Shown here: in pieces, positions 34,557 to 46,172 of the stretch | Numbering within the stretch: position 1 is the first letter of the stretch | Layout: every line of letters begins with the position of its first letter | Assembly (NCBI RefSeq): GCF_030272615.1 | Contig: NW_026729174.1 | Coordinates: 1 to 64,000 of the forward strand | Origin: Cryptomeria japonica | Taxonomy: Eukaryota > Streptophyta > Pinopsida > Cupressales > Cupressaceae | Reading direction: 5' to 3' | DNA: 64,000 nt | Position numbers and translations under genes: made by a program | Notes under the pieces: generated by a model | Databases searched by the model: none | What the model was told of the DNA's origin: nothing | What the model saw: only the letters and a program-made list of their open reading frames with translations

Positions 34557-36457
34557 GAATAGTCAGAGATTATTGTTTTTCACCATTTGCATTTCAGCAG
34601 GATGTTGCATTTTGATTACTGAGTACTAAGCATTCCAATTGTGTGAATACCAAATATTGTTGAATACCAAAACAGGCTACAATTGTGTGAATACCATCTT
34701 CATCTAGAATTGTTTGCCAATATAAGCAATGCAGTAAAATATTGGCATTCTAGATTAGGGTAAATTGTACTCAGAATTGTCTATTATAATACCAAATTTA
34801 TTAGAACAATTGTTATTTATAATCAGCTCTTACCTTCAAGGTTGAGCATTCCAATTGTGTGAATACCAAATATTGTTGAAATTTAGTCCCAAGAAATTTA
34901 ATTTGCTTGGATGAGCCTAATGCTAAAAATATTATGAAGAAGAAATGATTGGTGAGTAAGTCATCTAAATAATTAAATAGTTAATTTTTGAGAGGTTCAT
35001 GAGGTTCTATGTTACATTCTAGTAAACTGGTAAACTGGTAATGTTTTCTACATGACATGTAATTTGCAATCTGTTATGTCGTTTGTGTGTATGTTATGAA
35101 ATATTGATGCTCCAACTTGTATTATGAAAAACAAAAATCTCATCAAATAGAGGTATTTAGTATTTACAGATTAGATTGGACTTTGTGGACACTCAATGCA
35201 CTCTACAATTCACTTTCCTTGTTTAGTTCCTTGTTGACAGGTGGTTGCACCTGGGCTCCACATAAAGGGTGTATTTTATTTTATCTGATTATTTTTGTTT
35301 TCGGAATTGCCCCAACAAGACGGTGTAGATGCACACCGAGATCTCTGTTCACATGTTCATAATGCATTGTTGCAGCACTTGATTTGATCTATACATGGTG
35401 TGTGAACTGACCCCTACCTAGCATCCATCTGTCAATAACTACTTCTGATCAACATAACCTTAACAAAAATATTAGTATAGGCACTTAAATCTGTCAGTTT
35501 TTGCAGCAGCTGGGCAGACTGGTTCAAATGGTTCTCAATTTTAATTGCTATTCTAACTTGGAAATTCTGCCCTCTTTTTCATTGCTTTGATGGATGCCCA
35601 TACCCATTTTGGCATAGGCGGGGAGAATGCTGGCAAAGGTTGTGGAGTCCACCAAGGCAGTTGCTTGGTGAATGTTACAAAGCTCCCATCTTGGCCAAGG
35701 CTGGGAGTGTTCTGATCAGGTTGGAGACTTGTTTGTTGTATATGGCCAAATAGTGTGACTGCCTTTAGAGGAAAGCCATGTCTTCTCCAAGCTTTAAAAT
35801 ATTTTTAAAAGAGGGATTAAAAATAAATTTGAACAATTATATTTAAAATAAATAAATTTACAATTGTATTTATTATAGTTATCAAAATAAATTTTCAATT
35901 ATATTGAAAGTAGATATATTGTAAGTATAAATTAAATAGATTTAATTTTTTAAATGATGTCTATGTTTTGAGAAAATAATTTTATTTTGTAGTAATTAGA
36001 TAAATATAAGATCAAATATTTTGTTTAATAATTATAAACAAATATGTTTGTATATATATATTTTTAAAATAAAGAATTAATAATAAATAAATGGATAGTT
36101 GTATTGAATTAGATATATTATGAGTTAGATTTTAGATATGATACTTAACAAAATAATTTTATTGTCTACTAGTTTAATATTATAAGATTGGAAAATTTTA
36201 TTTTCTACTAATTTAATGTTATTAGATTAGATATTTTGATTATGTTATGGTGTGACAAATTTTCTCGTTGTTTAGGCCTCGGTGAACAACTACACTCCTA
36301 ATAATGACAACTTTTTTTGATATTGGTATTGCTTTGTTGAATTTGTGTCAGGCTATCACAGATCCACAAGTTCTTGAGGATGTTATTACTATATCTAGCA
36401 ATGATCCTGAGAATAACATAGTTCCACCACAAGGAAATGAGACACCTTTATGTATAA
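34557..36457 (+). repeat. segmental duplication, second copy of unit B
   Basis: It matches 24844-26804 nearly throughout, with scattered substitutions and small indels. The PPR fossil inside (35581-35700, minus strand) has lost about 105 bp relative to the first copy. It starts abruptly after unrelated DNA. Beyond 36457 it continues into sequence that the first copy lost at its junction. Confidence 0.92.
35581..35700 (-). pseudogene. PPR fossil in the second unit B, internally deleted
   Basis: The minus strand reads AKMGAL, a stop, HSPSN, then STTFASILPAYAKMGMGIHQ. The part encoding TAMIAGYAQNGYVEKALETF in the first copy is missing. Confidence 0.75.
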
Positions 36458-36632
36458 TAGACTCAACATTTGTGGACTAGCCAGGCTTTTACCAAAGCAA
36501 TATAGAATACTTTGCAAACAACATCATAAAAAGATGTGAAGAGACTCTTGAAGAATCTATGCAATCAATCTATGATGTACGCTTTGTGCAAGAGTATGAG
36601 GTCCAGTTGGTGCAAGAAACTTTAAAAACAAT
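36352..36632 (+). pseudogene. 281-nt exon of an unrecognised gene, one stop
   Basis: Between the acceptor TTTGTGTCAG and a donor AAT/GTATGC the frame reads ITDPQVLEDVITISSNDPEN, NIVPPQGNETPLCIIDSTFV, D, a stop (36478-36480), then PGFYQSNIEYFANNIIKRCE, ETLEESMQSIYDVRFVQEYE and VQLVQETLKTMY. Apart from one TAG it is fully open and has a helical, acidic second half. The product is unknown. Unit B of the first copy carries the first third of the same exon. It may be an exon of a gene whose rest was lost. Confidence 0.5.
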
Positions 36633-36639
36633 GTATGCA

Positions 36640-37250
36640 ATTATACTATTCTACATTCCTTTTTTCTAGAGTTCTAGATTACATGCACTCACAAATCGTT
36701 ACACAATTCAAGCCTCAATTTATGCATCTTATCTATTTACTCAAGCTACAAATTTTCTTCTTGCATACGACACCTTGATCTACACATCTAATCATATCAT
36801 TTCTTTGGTTGTATAGGTCCATAGAATACATTGCATCTCTCACAAAACATCATGCTCATAATATAACACCAAAGTATATATTTCTTTATTATGTTGATGG
36901 TAACATTCACTAGTTAAAAAAAAACTTGAACTCTCCTCCGAATTTCCATGAAAAAAAGAAAGAGAAGTGAAACTCCTCTATCCAATTTCATCAACAAGGG
37001 TATCGATTACTTAACACATAATTTTCTCCAAATACCTCAATTCTTATTTTCATCTTGGGCTTCTGAATTGACGTTATTAGAAAGGCAAGAAAGTTATTTA
37101 ACGACACATTTTCCAGAGTAAGAGAAAATCGAAAGAGGAAAAATCCTAGGGGCTAAGGTAGACAGGTTATCAAATCTTGCTATAGAAGCTTATCACTAAA
37201 TTATATGAATTTTTCTTCAATATTTTGCAAATCCTCTACCGAAACAAGGG
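36640..37250. other. spacer before the large LTR element
   Basis: Non-coding. It ends in GGGGCA directly before the LTR start at 37254. Confidence 0.6.
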
Positions 37251-37253
37251 GCA

Positions 37254-37821
37254 TGTAGTGTCCACCCTTGATTTGACTTGTTTTGATTAGAGTTGATTTC
37301 TATTTCCGTGATAGACTTATCTCGACTATTTATGATGATTTGGATGATGATTATTCATGTTTTCTAGTTACGCATTGTGATGATAGACATTATTGGGCAT
37401 ATTCTATTTTGGATGATTTATACGATGTTGATACTATCATTATTGATCATGTTATTTGATGGATACTATATGCTTACTATGTGATAGATTATCGATAGAT
37501 TATATTGATCATGGATTTGATGTTGAATATGATTACACTAACCCTATTTCATGATTACATTTGATGATATGCTTATGAGATGTGTTTGACTATTGTTTGA
37601 CTATCTTTGTGATAGAAATGATCCCACATCACTCATTGTGAGCGGGATGTGTCGTCGCTACTCTCTATCACTTGTCTGTTATGATATATATGTATATGTT
37701 GTATTATCATTTTGTGGTTGCAGGACCTTGCAAGTACCAGACATCGATTCCACTTGGCTTCACAGGTCTGAGCATGTCTTTAATTCCAATGGCTTATATG
37801 GTTCGGAGATGACATTAGTTC
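37254..37821 (+). mobile_element. 5' LTR of the LARD, first part
   Basis: It matches the 3' LTR at 53334-53893 through TGTAGTGTCCACCC, CTATTTATGATG, CTAACCCTATTTCATGATTA, ACATCGATTCCACTTGGC and ATGACATTAGTTC. It is cut at 37821 by the gypsy LTR. Confidence 0.92.
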
Positions 37822-37913
37822 TGTAATAACCCACCTTGATTAACCCAACAAAATTTGACCATTCTTTTTTTTGTTTAATTTAATCATTTGTATTTGATTC
37901 AATCGCATACTCT

Positions 37914-38075
37914 GGGCATCCATCCATTAGGATTAGGCATTCATCCATCCGGGATGAGCATCCAACCATACGGGCTAGGCATCTATCCATACGGGGCAGT
38001 AGGTTTCACCTATCCAATACGGGATAGGCATCTACCCATATAGGGTAGGCATCTATCCAATTAGGATAGGAGGTG
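37914..38075. repeat. short tandem words in the gypsy LTR
   Basis: At least six imperfect copies of TAGGCATCTATCCATACGGG-like words, about 20-25 bp apart. Confidence 0.7.
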
Positions 38076-39936
38076 CTCTTGCTAGAGACTTAGACTCCTC
38101 GGGACCATTCGGGTCCTGAGTCACTCACTAAGTACTACACTCTTCAAATAGGAGTGCACCGAGGTCGCTGTCCTCAGGATAAATTGAAATAACATAATAC
38201 AAGCTTGAATTTCACCTCAAAATTTGGGTTAAAGCCTCAGGAAGTCAAGCGAATCCATATGAGATTCCTTCCTAGTATGCATTGAATTACTTTTCCCTTT
38301 TTATTATACTTATCTTTCAACTTAGGATTCTACTCAATCCTTCTTCTTACCAAACCTAGACCCCGTCCACGAACGCCTGAGTACTAGGGACAACTCCGTC
38401 CCTAGACTGCCTACATACCCGTTTCGGCACGGGATTAAGGCGTAAAGTATGTAGTTCTATTTTCTACTCTATGGTTTGGTGTAAACTGATTAGTGGGTAC
38501 GCAACCTTTTCTAGGGTCAATGTCCTAGACAGTTTCTCTGTGGTTGCTACCCACAGTGGTAGCACTTAAGCAAAGGCTCAAGATGGCCTATTGCTTGTGG
38601 CCTAAAACAACTAGATCCTAATACCTATCATAAGCGTCACCCTTGACCAATTGTCAATCGTCAACAATTCTTCGAGATTAAATCAATTTCATAAAAGCAT
38701 TTCACTCAATCATCCCTATAGGGGTTTACTATGGTTTAACTCAACGGATGAAAGATCATTTTAGAATTATCTTATTAGATTATCGATCCAAGGGGGATTA
38801 CCTGCCCCTTGGACTTTAACTTCCAAGTGTCCCTTATTACTCCCTGACGATTTATAGGGACGATGCCACAGACGTCATTGATGCAGCTTTATTAGGCGTT
38901 AAGTGCAGTAGTTCAACATGACGGCATTACCCGTAAGCGTGACCTAGAGGCACTGTATATACCGAACGCTGCTAGGTTTTGGTTTTCCAACTTCCTTTAT
39001 TTAGTTTTCTAACTAAGAAGCTATGAAAACATCATGCTTGAAAACAATTATGAAATGAATGTACGTAATTAGACATTGTAAAGTTTAATTAATTGAAATA
39101 ACTACCTCGATGGTATTCATGTACCACTTGATTAAAAAAATACCATCTTTCTACAATTAATATTTCAAACTTGAAATCTAACTTACATAATAATGGCAAT
39201 TACGAACTCGCATATTGATAATTAAAAATGTGTAACTTGCATGGGGATGAAAACATCAATAAATGCAATTAATGTATAAGTAATTTGCATGATACAAGAA
39301 TAGTGTAACTTGCGTGGAAGATTAAGCAATGTATTATTCCTACCACGGAAATAATTAATTATAGTCATAGGTTCCAAAAATAGCAATTAGTTTAGACATT
39401 TTTTGGTTCAATCATGAATTAATTATTTTTGATGAATCCAAAATGCCAACTAAGTGGCCCAACAAATCTTAAATAGATTGAAAGATCTAAATATAATTTA
39501 ATTTTACAATTATAAAATTTACTAAATTTACTAAAGATAATTTAATTATAAATCTACCTAAGTTGATTTTATTTAAACTAAGTAAATAAATATATATACA
39601 AAAAGAATTTAACAAATTCATCTGCCAAAAAAAAAAAAATTTATGTTGTGGCTTTTAATAGGCAAGTGGAAGAGGGGGCCCACGGGTCCCATCACCGCTA
39701 CGGACCTGCGGGTACAGGCCTGCAGTGGTGGGGGACCGCCGTGGTCCCCTCCACTACCTTGTGGCCACTACCATAAGAGTGACCGCAGGGTAGTGGGGGT
39801 ACCCTTCACGATCACGATAATAACTCCGCCCACTCCCCCTGCGTCGGCACATTGTTCCATGCGCAGTTTAATCTACGGATTTTGCATTGTTTCGCATATA
39901 AATTTGTTTGGCATAAATTTTAACGATAATATAAAT

Positions 39937-39942
<6 letters not shown>

Positions 39943-39996
<54 letters not shown>
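39943..39996. repeat. (TA)n microsatellite
   Basis: A pure TA dinucleotide run inside the gypsy LTR. Confidence 0.95.
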
Positions 39997-39997
<1 letters not shown>

Positions 39998-41394
39998 CAT
40001 TTTCAATTTATTTAAGCATAGAGAGAAATATATAAACAGATATATGTGTAATAGAAATATTAATGTAAAACAAATGAGAATAAGAATTTATTCACAGGGA
40101 TGAATAACACAGAGAACTAAATTGTTTCAGCAATGTATAGAACTAATATTCACAGAGAGATTTATACTTCATTTTTCACAGAGAGTAGTAGATACAATGA
40201 GGTTTATATTTTATTATCAAACATTTTCTGTTCACAGAGAAGTAAGACTGGTCATAAGGAATTGAGATTTATGATCAAATCTACATTCAGAGAGAGAGAG
40301 AGAGAGAGATGGCTTTTTACTCACAGGGAAAAAAATATTTAAATAACTTCATATGCAGAATATGAACTTGTATTCACACAGAGGTAAGATTATTCACAGG
40401 GATGTAAGATTTAACTACAGAAATAAGATTTAGACTCAGATTTCCATTCCAAGAGCAAGAGAAACAAATTTAAGAGAAGAATAATAAGGAACAAGATTCA
40501 TACACAAGTGATTATCATTTAATCACATAGAGAGGAGTTTAATCTCAGAAAAAGAAATTTAAATAAGGGAAATATGATTTTTGCACAGATTAAAGAAAAA
40601 ATCTTTTGGAAAAGCAAAAGCAAGATCTGATATCTATTTTCTAAAGAGAATTAAATAAATAATAAAGCTATCTTTTACATGCATTATATGAAAGTACTTT
40701 TATCAATATTTATCCCTAAATAAGAAGAAAAGATTTACAATCTAATAATTTATTTATTTTTTATATAAAGGAAGATCTAGAAGCTATTTTTTTTTATAAT
40801 ACAAATTTCTCATATGTAAATGAGAGATGACAAAAAAGAGAACCTGGCTTATCGAAGCTCGATGTTGAATCCTCTAGCTATCCTTTTTGATCCTTCCTTG
40901 CAACTTGAGAGAAATCTTCAAGAACAACTTAACAATCCTACAATGAAAATGAGACTACCAAAGAAGATCCTACTACTAAAACTTGGAAGATTTTTCTTCA
41001 AAACATAATCAACTCCCTCTTATGAAAACTTGCATACAATATATAAGAAAAATCCCTTAATTCCACTATCTAGAGAAATTAATTAGAAATGAGATTCTTT
41101 TCCAATATTGGACTCATGCAAACATTGATTAAAATCCTAGTGGGGGAGTTACATGCAAGGTATTGAAGATTCCTGTAGAAGCTTCTAATTCCTCCTACAA
41201 CATGTGCCATAATTGGGAGTGGGAAAATAAAAATAAAAATAAAATAATTAATGCCTTTTGAATTATGTTCTCAAGTGTGTGTGTGGGTCCATTATTTATT
41301 CTTTTATAATATTCATTTAATTATTTTCAATAGCTCAACCAAAAATATAATAGAATTGTATTAAATCAAAAAGTGATAAAAGAGGGTTGTGACA

Positions 41395-41405
41395 TCCTCC
41401 CCAAC
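41395..41405 (-). other. polypurine tract of the gypsy element
   Basis: The minus strand reads TTGGGGAGGA immediately before TGTCACAACCC, the usual arrangement before a gypsy 3' LTR. Confidence 0.7.
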
Positions 41406-41472
41406 TTAATTTGTGCATCGTCCCGATGCACTTATTGAATGCATCCAAAAGAGCCTATAGTTCATGATTAGT

Positions 41473-43813
41473 TTAATACAAAAAAGGAAACAACTGTTGC
41501 ATTTCCCTAGTATCTTCCCATGTGGCATTCCTTTCATCATATTGATTCCATTGTACTTTGCATTGATCAACCTCTCTGTTGCGCAATTGACACTGGCGCC
41601 TCTCCAATATTTTGAATGGCTCTATCATTATTCCTCCCATTTCCTGGACCTGTAAAGCATCCCAATTCAAAATATGTTTCTCATCAAGTACATACATTTT
41701 AAGAAGAGATACATGGAAGACATTATGGATTCGGCTCAACTGGGGAGGTAAGGCCAACCGGTATGCAACATGATTAATCCTTTCCAATATGTCAAAAGGT
41801 CCAACATAACGAGGTGCAAGCTTGGTCTTTTTACCAAACCTTATGGAACTCTTGTGTGGCCTAACCCTTAGGAAGACTTTCTCTCCCACCTCAAACTCCC
41901 TTGGTGTCCTATTCTTGTCTGCATAACTTTTCTGCCTATTTGAGGCTTCCTTCAATCTTTGCCTAATTTTATTAGTTTTCCTTTCCATTTCCTTCAACAT
42001 ATCTGGTCCAACAATTACTCTATCCTCAAGACTATCCCAACTCAAAGGTGTTCGACATGGCCTACCATACAATGCTTCGAAAGGTGCCATTCCCAAATAT
42101 GTTTGATATGCATTATTGTAAGCAAAATCTACTAGAGGTAGTTAATCTTCCCATTTCTTCTGTTGGTCCATGCAGTACATGCGAAGTAGGTCTTCTAAAA
42201 TCTGATTTGTCCTTTTTGTTTGACCATTGGTTTCAGGATGGTATGCAGTGCTAAAATTTAGTTGAGTTCCCAGAGCTATTTGAAGAGTTGTCCAAAACCT
42301 TGAAGTGAACCTAGCATCTCTATTTGATATGATTTTCTCTGGCATTCCATGCAACCTAAATATTTCCTTAACAAAGCTCCTAGCCAAGGTAGGTGCATCA
42401 TCCGTCAAATTCCCTGGTATAAAGTGTGCCACCTTAGTGAATTTTTCAATTACCACCATTATTGTATCATGCCTAGAAGGTGACATGGGAAACCCTTGCA
42501 CAAAATCCATGCTAATAACTTGCCACTTGTGTTGAGGTACATCGTGTAACTGTAACAATCCAGCTGGATGTCTATGTTCTGCCTTTACTCTTTGACACTC
42601 CAAACATATAGCCACATACTTGACTATGTCATTCTTCATCCCTTGCCAAAAGTATAACTTCTTTAGGTCTGCATAAAGTTTGTTAACTCCCGGGTGCCCT
42701 GAATAAGGGGCATTATGAGCCTTCGACAACACTAGTTTCCTTAAGTCTCCTGAATTAGGAATATAGATTCTATTTTTATATCTGAGCAACCCATCTTCAT
42801 TTAATGTATACCCTTAAACCTTAGGATCGGTTGGATCATATTCTAAAGTCAATTTGACTTTCTCATACCATGGGTCATGTCCCTGCTCATCCATTACTTG
42901 TCTTTTGAAAGAAGTTTTGAATGTTGCTATAGTCATCAAGTGTGTCCTTCTACTTAAAGCATTTGCCACCCTATTTTCCTTCCCCTTAATATATTCAATT
43001 TCAAAATCATATTCACTTAGAAACTCTAACCACCTTCTTTGTCTAGCATTTAAGTGGGGTTGGGTAAAGATGTACTTTAGTCCTTGGTTATCTGACTTTA
43101 ACTAAAAGGGCTTCCCTAGTAAGAAGTGTCTCCATTTCTGTAGGGCATGCACAATCGCTGCTAACTCTAAGTCGTGGGGTGCATAATTAACTTCATGAGT
43201 CTTTAGCTTCCTAGATTCGTAAGCTACTACCCCTCCATCTTGGACAAGTACTCCTCCTAAACCTTCGATAGAGGCGTCAGTTATGACTGTGAAGTGTCCA
43301 TTTGGATCTGGTACCTTTAGAATGGGTGCTGAAGTTAGTTTCCGCTTCAAAATTTGGAATGCCTTATCACTTTGTTTTGTCCACACAAACCTTTTACCCT
43401 TCCTTTGTAATGAGGTGATGGGGTTTTCTATCTTAGAGAATCCTTCCACAAACCTCCTATAGTACCCTGGTAGCCCCATAAAGTTTCTTACCTCTGAAAC
43501 GTTTTTATGGATCGACCATTCTACTATTGCCTTTATCTTATCTGGATCAACTGCTATTCCTTCCTTTGATATTATATGCCCAAGGTAGTGAATCTTTTCC
43601 TTGAAGAAGGCACATTTTGACAGTTTCCCATATAAGTTATGTTCCCTCAACCTTTGCAAAACAATTTTTAGGTGTACTAAATGTTCCTCCTGATTTCTAG
43701 AGTAAATCAATATGTCATCCAGAAATACCAAAACAAATTTTTCCAAGTAGTCATGGAGTACACTATTCATTAGGCTCATAAATGTAGTCGGGGCATTGGT
43801 TATACCAAAAGGA
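41473..43813 (-). pseudogene. Ty3/gypsy chromovirus POL: RT (partial), RNase H, integrase, chromodomain-like end
   Basis: In order on the minus strand: RT from the PFGITNAPTTF block with the catalytic FLDDILIYS; RNase H with FTVITDASIEGLGGVL and DLELAAIVHAL; integrase zinc finger (AHNAPYSGHPG and ICLECQ); integrase core with SMDFVQG and ISNRDARF; third core site NGQTKRTNQ; then SRIHNVFHVSLLK; and a chromodomain-like tail ending ATWEDTREMQQLFPFLY and a stop. The order RT-RH-INT-chromo identifies a chromovirus (Tekay/Del-like). Three in-frame stops lie near 43102, 42790 and 42140. The catalytic Glu of integrase appears as Lys (TKR instead of TER). GAG, protease and the first half of RT are missing, cut at about 43813. 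Confidence 0.93.
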
Positions 43814-43876
43814 ACACCCCTATCAATGTCCCCTATCAATGGTGTCTACTATAGCTGGAACACCCCTATTAATGTC
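43811..43876. repeat. 20-bp direct repeat at the gypsy / ORF1 junction
   Basis: GGAACACCCCTATCAATGTC (43811-43830) recurs as GGAACACCCCTATTAATGTC (43857-43876). The gypsy RT ends at the first copy and the ORF1 tail at the second. Confidence 0.9.
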
Positions 43877-45029
43877 CTCAAGGTCAGGTAACTGAGAGCG
43901 AGAGGCTTCAATTTCCAATTTTTGATTGAAGAGGTTTTGCTCAAGAATTTTCCTAGCTTTAGCTGCTTTTCTTAGTTTTTCCATCACTAATTGTTGGGCA
44001 TCAAGGGTCCTCGGGGTTGAGAGATGACCAAGCGTACCAACCGGTTCAGTGGGATTAAAGGGAGGAGGTTGAGCAGCGGCGAGGGCCGTCTTGATAACAT
44101 TTATGTAGTCTAGGATGGATTTAGCCATCGAGGGGGTCGAGGAAGAAGGGGGAAGGTTGTGGGGGAGCGGAGAGGGGGAAGGAGAAGATGCAGGTGTGGG
44201 GGGGACGTGGGGGCAGGTTCAAAAGGCGAGGCTTTAGCTACAGGGGGGGAACGGAGGCCCGAGTCTTAGACCTTGAAGATTTATTTAATAATAAGGGACA
44301 TTTACTTCTAAAATGGCCACTAACCTTACAAAAATGGCAGGCATCAATTCCACCCATATACTCAACTGAACAACAGTAAGTTTTATTGTTATGGTGAATA
44401 ACAATTTCAGCAGGGTATACCATACCTGGTTTGAAGGCAATGAGAATTCTAGCATCGAGATGAGGGAGTATCGAGGGAGAAGAGTCGATTTTTACAATTT
44501 TCCCCAAGGGTTCCACAATTTTATCAACACAAGACCAGAGGAAGGGTGGGACATTCTTAATGGTTATCCATTTCGGGCAGGAAAGGGCGAGAATTTCATC
44601 GTTACAAGCCTCAGGGTCTTAACAAACAACCCTAAAAGACGAATTCCCTACCGACCAAAACTGCTTATTTACAATTTTGCTTTGGCTTTCCTTATTGTCG
44701 AAGAAATTTAGAAACAAACCCTTTTGAATCATTGTACAAAATGAAAAGTGAAACCCTAGTTTATTGACCCACACATCTTGCATCCATTTATTCATATATG
44801 GATGAGATGGTAAGTTATTTACATCAAAGGCAGCGAAAAAAATTGTTGAATCCCTAAGTCTAGAAATCTCAGAAGAAATGGCAGAGAGCATTGAGTCGTT
44901 AGGTTTAATTGTGATGTGTTTGGATGAGTAGACCTCACCTTGTGTTCCCGCGAGATTGGCTTCATCTTCATGGTGGAGAGCAGCTTCGAACTTTGCATCT
45001 TCAAGGAATGAAAACTGCTTGCCCTCCAC
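43877..45029 (-). pseudogene. LINE-type ORF1 (DUF4283-like) with CCHC zinc knuckle
   Basis: The minus strand from 45029 reads MEGKQFSFLEDAKFEAALHH and contains WMQDVWVNKLGFHFSFCTMI, SVGNSSFRVVC, then a stop at 44619, CPKWITIKNVPPFLWSCVDK, IVEPLGKIVKIDSSPSILPH, LDARILIAFKPGMVYPAEIV and the knuckle CHFCKVSGHFRSKC (C-x2-C-x4-H-x4-C). This is the RNA-binding first protein of plant L1-type LINEs (DUF4283 plus zinc knuckle). Only one stop interrupts about 260 codons. After a frameshift near 44200 a Pro/Ser-rich link leads to MAKSILDYINVIKTALAAAQ and a helical tail (ARKILEQNLFNQKLEIEASR). No ORF2 follows; the gypsy fragment replaces it. Confidence 0.8.
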
Positions 45030-45388
45030 CGCCTGGCTGAAGGTTTTCCGTTGCTCTCAACCGTTCACAAAGGAAAGAATGGGCGGTTTTAGGTTGTTGG
45101 GTCACCTTTATTTGGCTCCATTTATTGCAGGGAGAGTAATAAATGTTTCGAGGGCTTCCGCGCAAGGCCAGGGAGCCCTCTCACGCGATATCGTCCTGCA
45201 ACCAATGGCACCACTGAGGTTCGTGCCCTATTTGCAGAGCACAATCAATCTTGAGGACCTTGGTAAAATATATTCCAAAATGAAATATTTTGATTGGCTG
45301 AGATTGAGGTTAGGGTTTTGATTATTGTTTGCTTTTTATTTTCATTCCCGTGATGTTTTTGGGATTGGCTATTCTCTGAATTTTTTTA
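45030..45388 (-). mobile_element. presumed 5' leader of the LINE-like element
   Basis: Moderately GC-rich sequence between the ORF1 start and the point (45389) where the LARD LTR resumes. It is not found in the 3' LTR, so it belongs to the inserted DNA. Confidence 0.45.
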
Positions 45389-46085
45389 TTGCAAGCATTT
45401 TTCCTTTGGTGTTGGATTTACACTTGGATTTTGGCTGGAGCTTGGTTGGATTTTGGCTTGTCTTTGTGGGGAGCTCTTCTTCAGCTACATTCCATCACTT
45501 CTGGTTGTAGGTTGGAGTTTGAGCCTTTTTATTATTTTTACTTTAATGGCTTCCCTGTATGCTTTGTGTCTGCACATTGTTTGCAAGAGATGGGTCGAAA
45601 ATAATATTTATTTACTAGTTTTAATATTGTTTTAGAAATAAATATTTGGGGAGAAACTTTATATTGTATGGTGTTTTTGTATAGTTGCTTCCGAAAAATA
45701 TATTTTTGGTTTCTTGAGAATGTCGTTCACGGCTTTGTACACTTCCTGAGAAATGTTTCTTCCTCTCTGAGAACTTATTTGGTTGTTGGGATGCTTTAGA
45801 ATCCCCTTTCTGAATAGGATTATCCCGTGTGTGTTTTGTTGGGTTGTTCAGAGGTTCTATGAGTGTTTATTCTGGTTTATTTATGTGTTTTACCGTGAGA
45901 AAAACTTTGATATATTTTTATTTATACTTGATTAGATTTTATTTATTTATGCCCTTTTATTCCTTATTTCTGGGTGACCTTGTTGGTCTTTGTTTCATGA
46001 GATTTGGTTAAGTATGATTTTATATTTTTGCCGAAAGTTTTCTTAAGTTTTTTGTTAAATTTATGTATTTGCATTGTTTCAGCGA

Positions 46086-46172
46086 AAGCGCTAACTTGTT
46101 GCGTAAACACGCTAACCTATTGGGTAAAAGTGCTAACCTATTGGGTAAATGCGCTAACCTCCTGGGTACGTG
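46086..46172. repeat. 21-bp minisatellite in the 5' LTR
   Basis: Four imperfect copies of GCTAACCTATTGGGTAAATGC. They lie within the segment absent from the 3' LTR. Confidence 0.88.

Larger units (their letters stand above)
37822..41394 (-). mobile_element. 3' LTR of the nested Ty3/gypsy element, about 3.6 kb
   Basis: On the minus strand it starts TGTCACAACCCTC right after the polypurine tract and probably ends GGGTTATTACA at 37822, giving TG..CA ends. It holds a GC-rich block (39680-39860), a (TA)n run (39943-39996), an (AG)n run near 40295, and at 37914-38075 several copies of a TAGGCATCTATCCATACGGG word. The outer end is inferred from the break in the LARD LTR, not from a second LTR. Confidence 0.65.

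Noticed and set aside
39643-40035. 130-residue plus-strand frame
   Set aside because: It lies inside the gypsy LTR and runs into the TA microsatellite.
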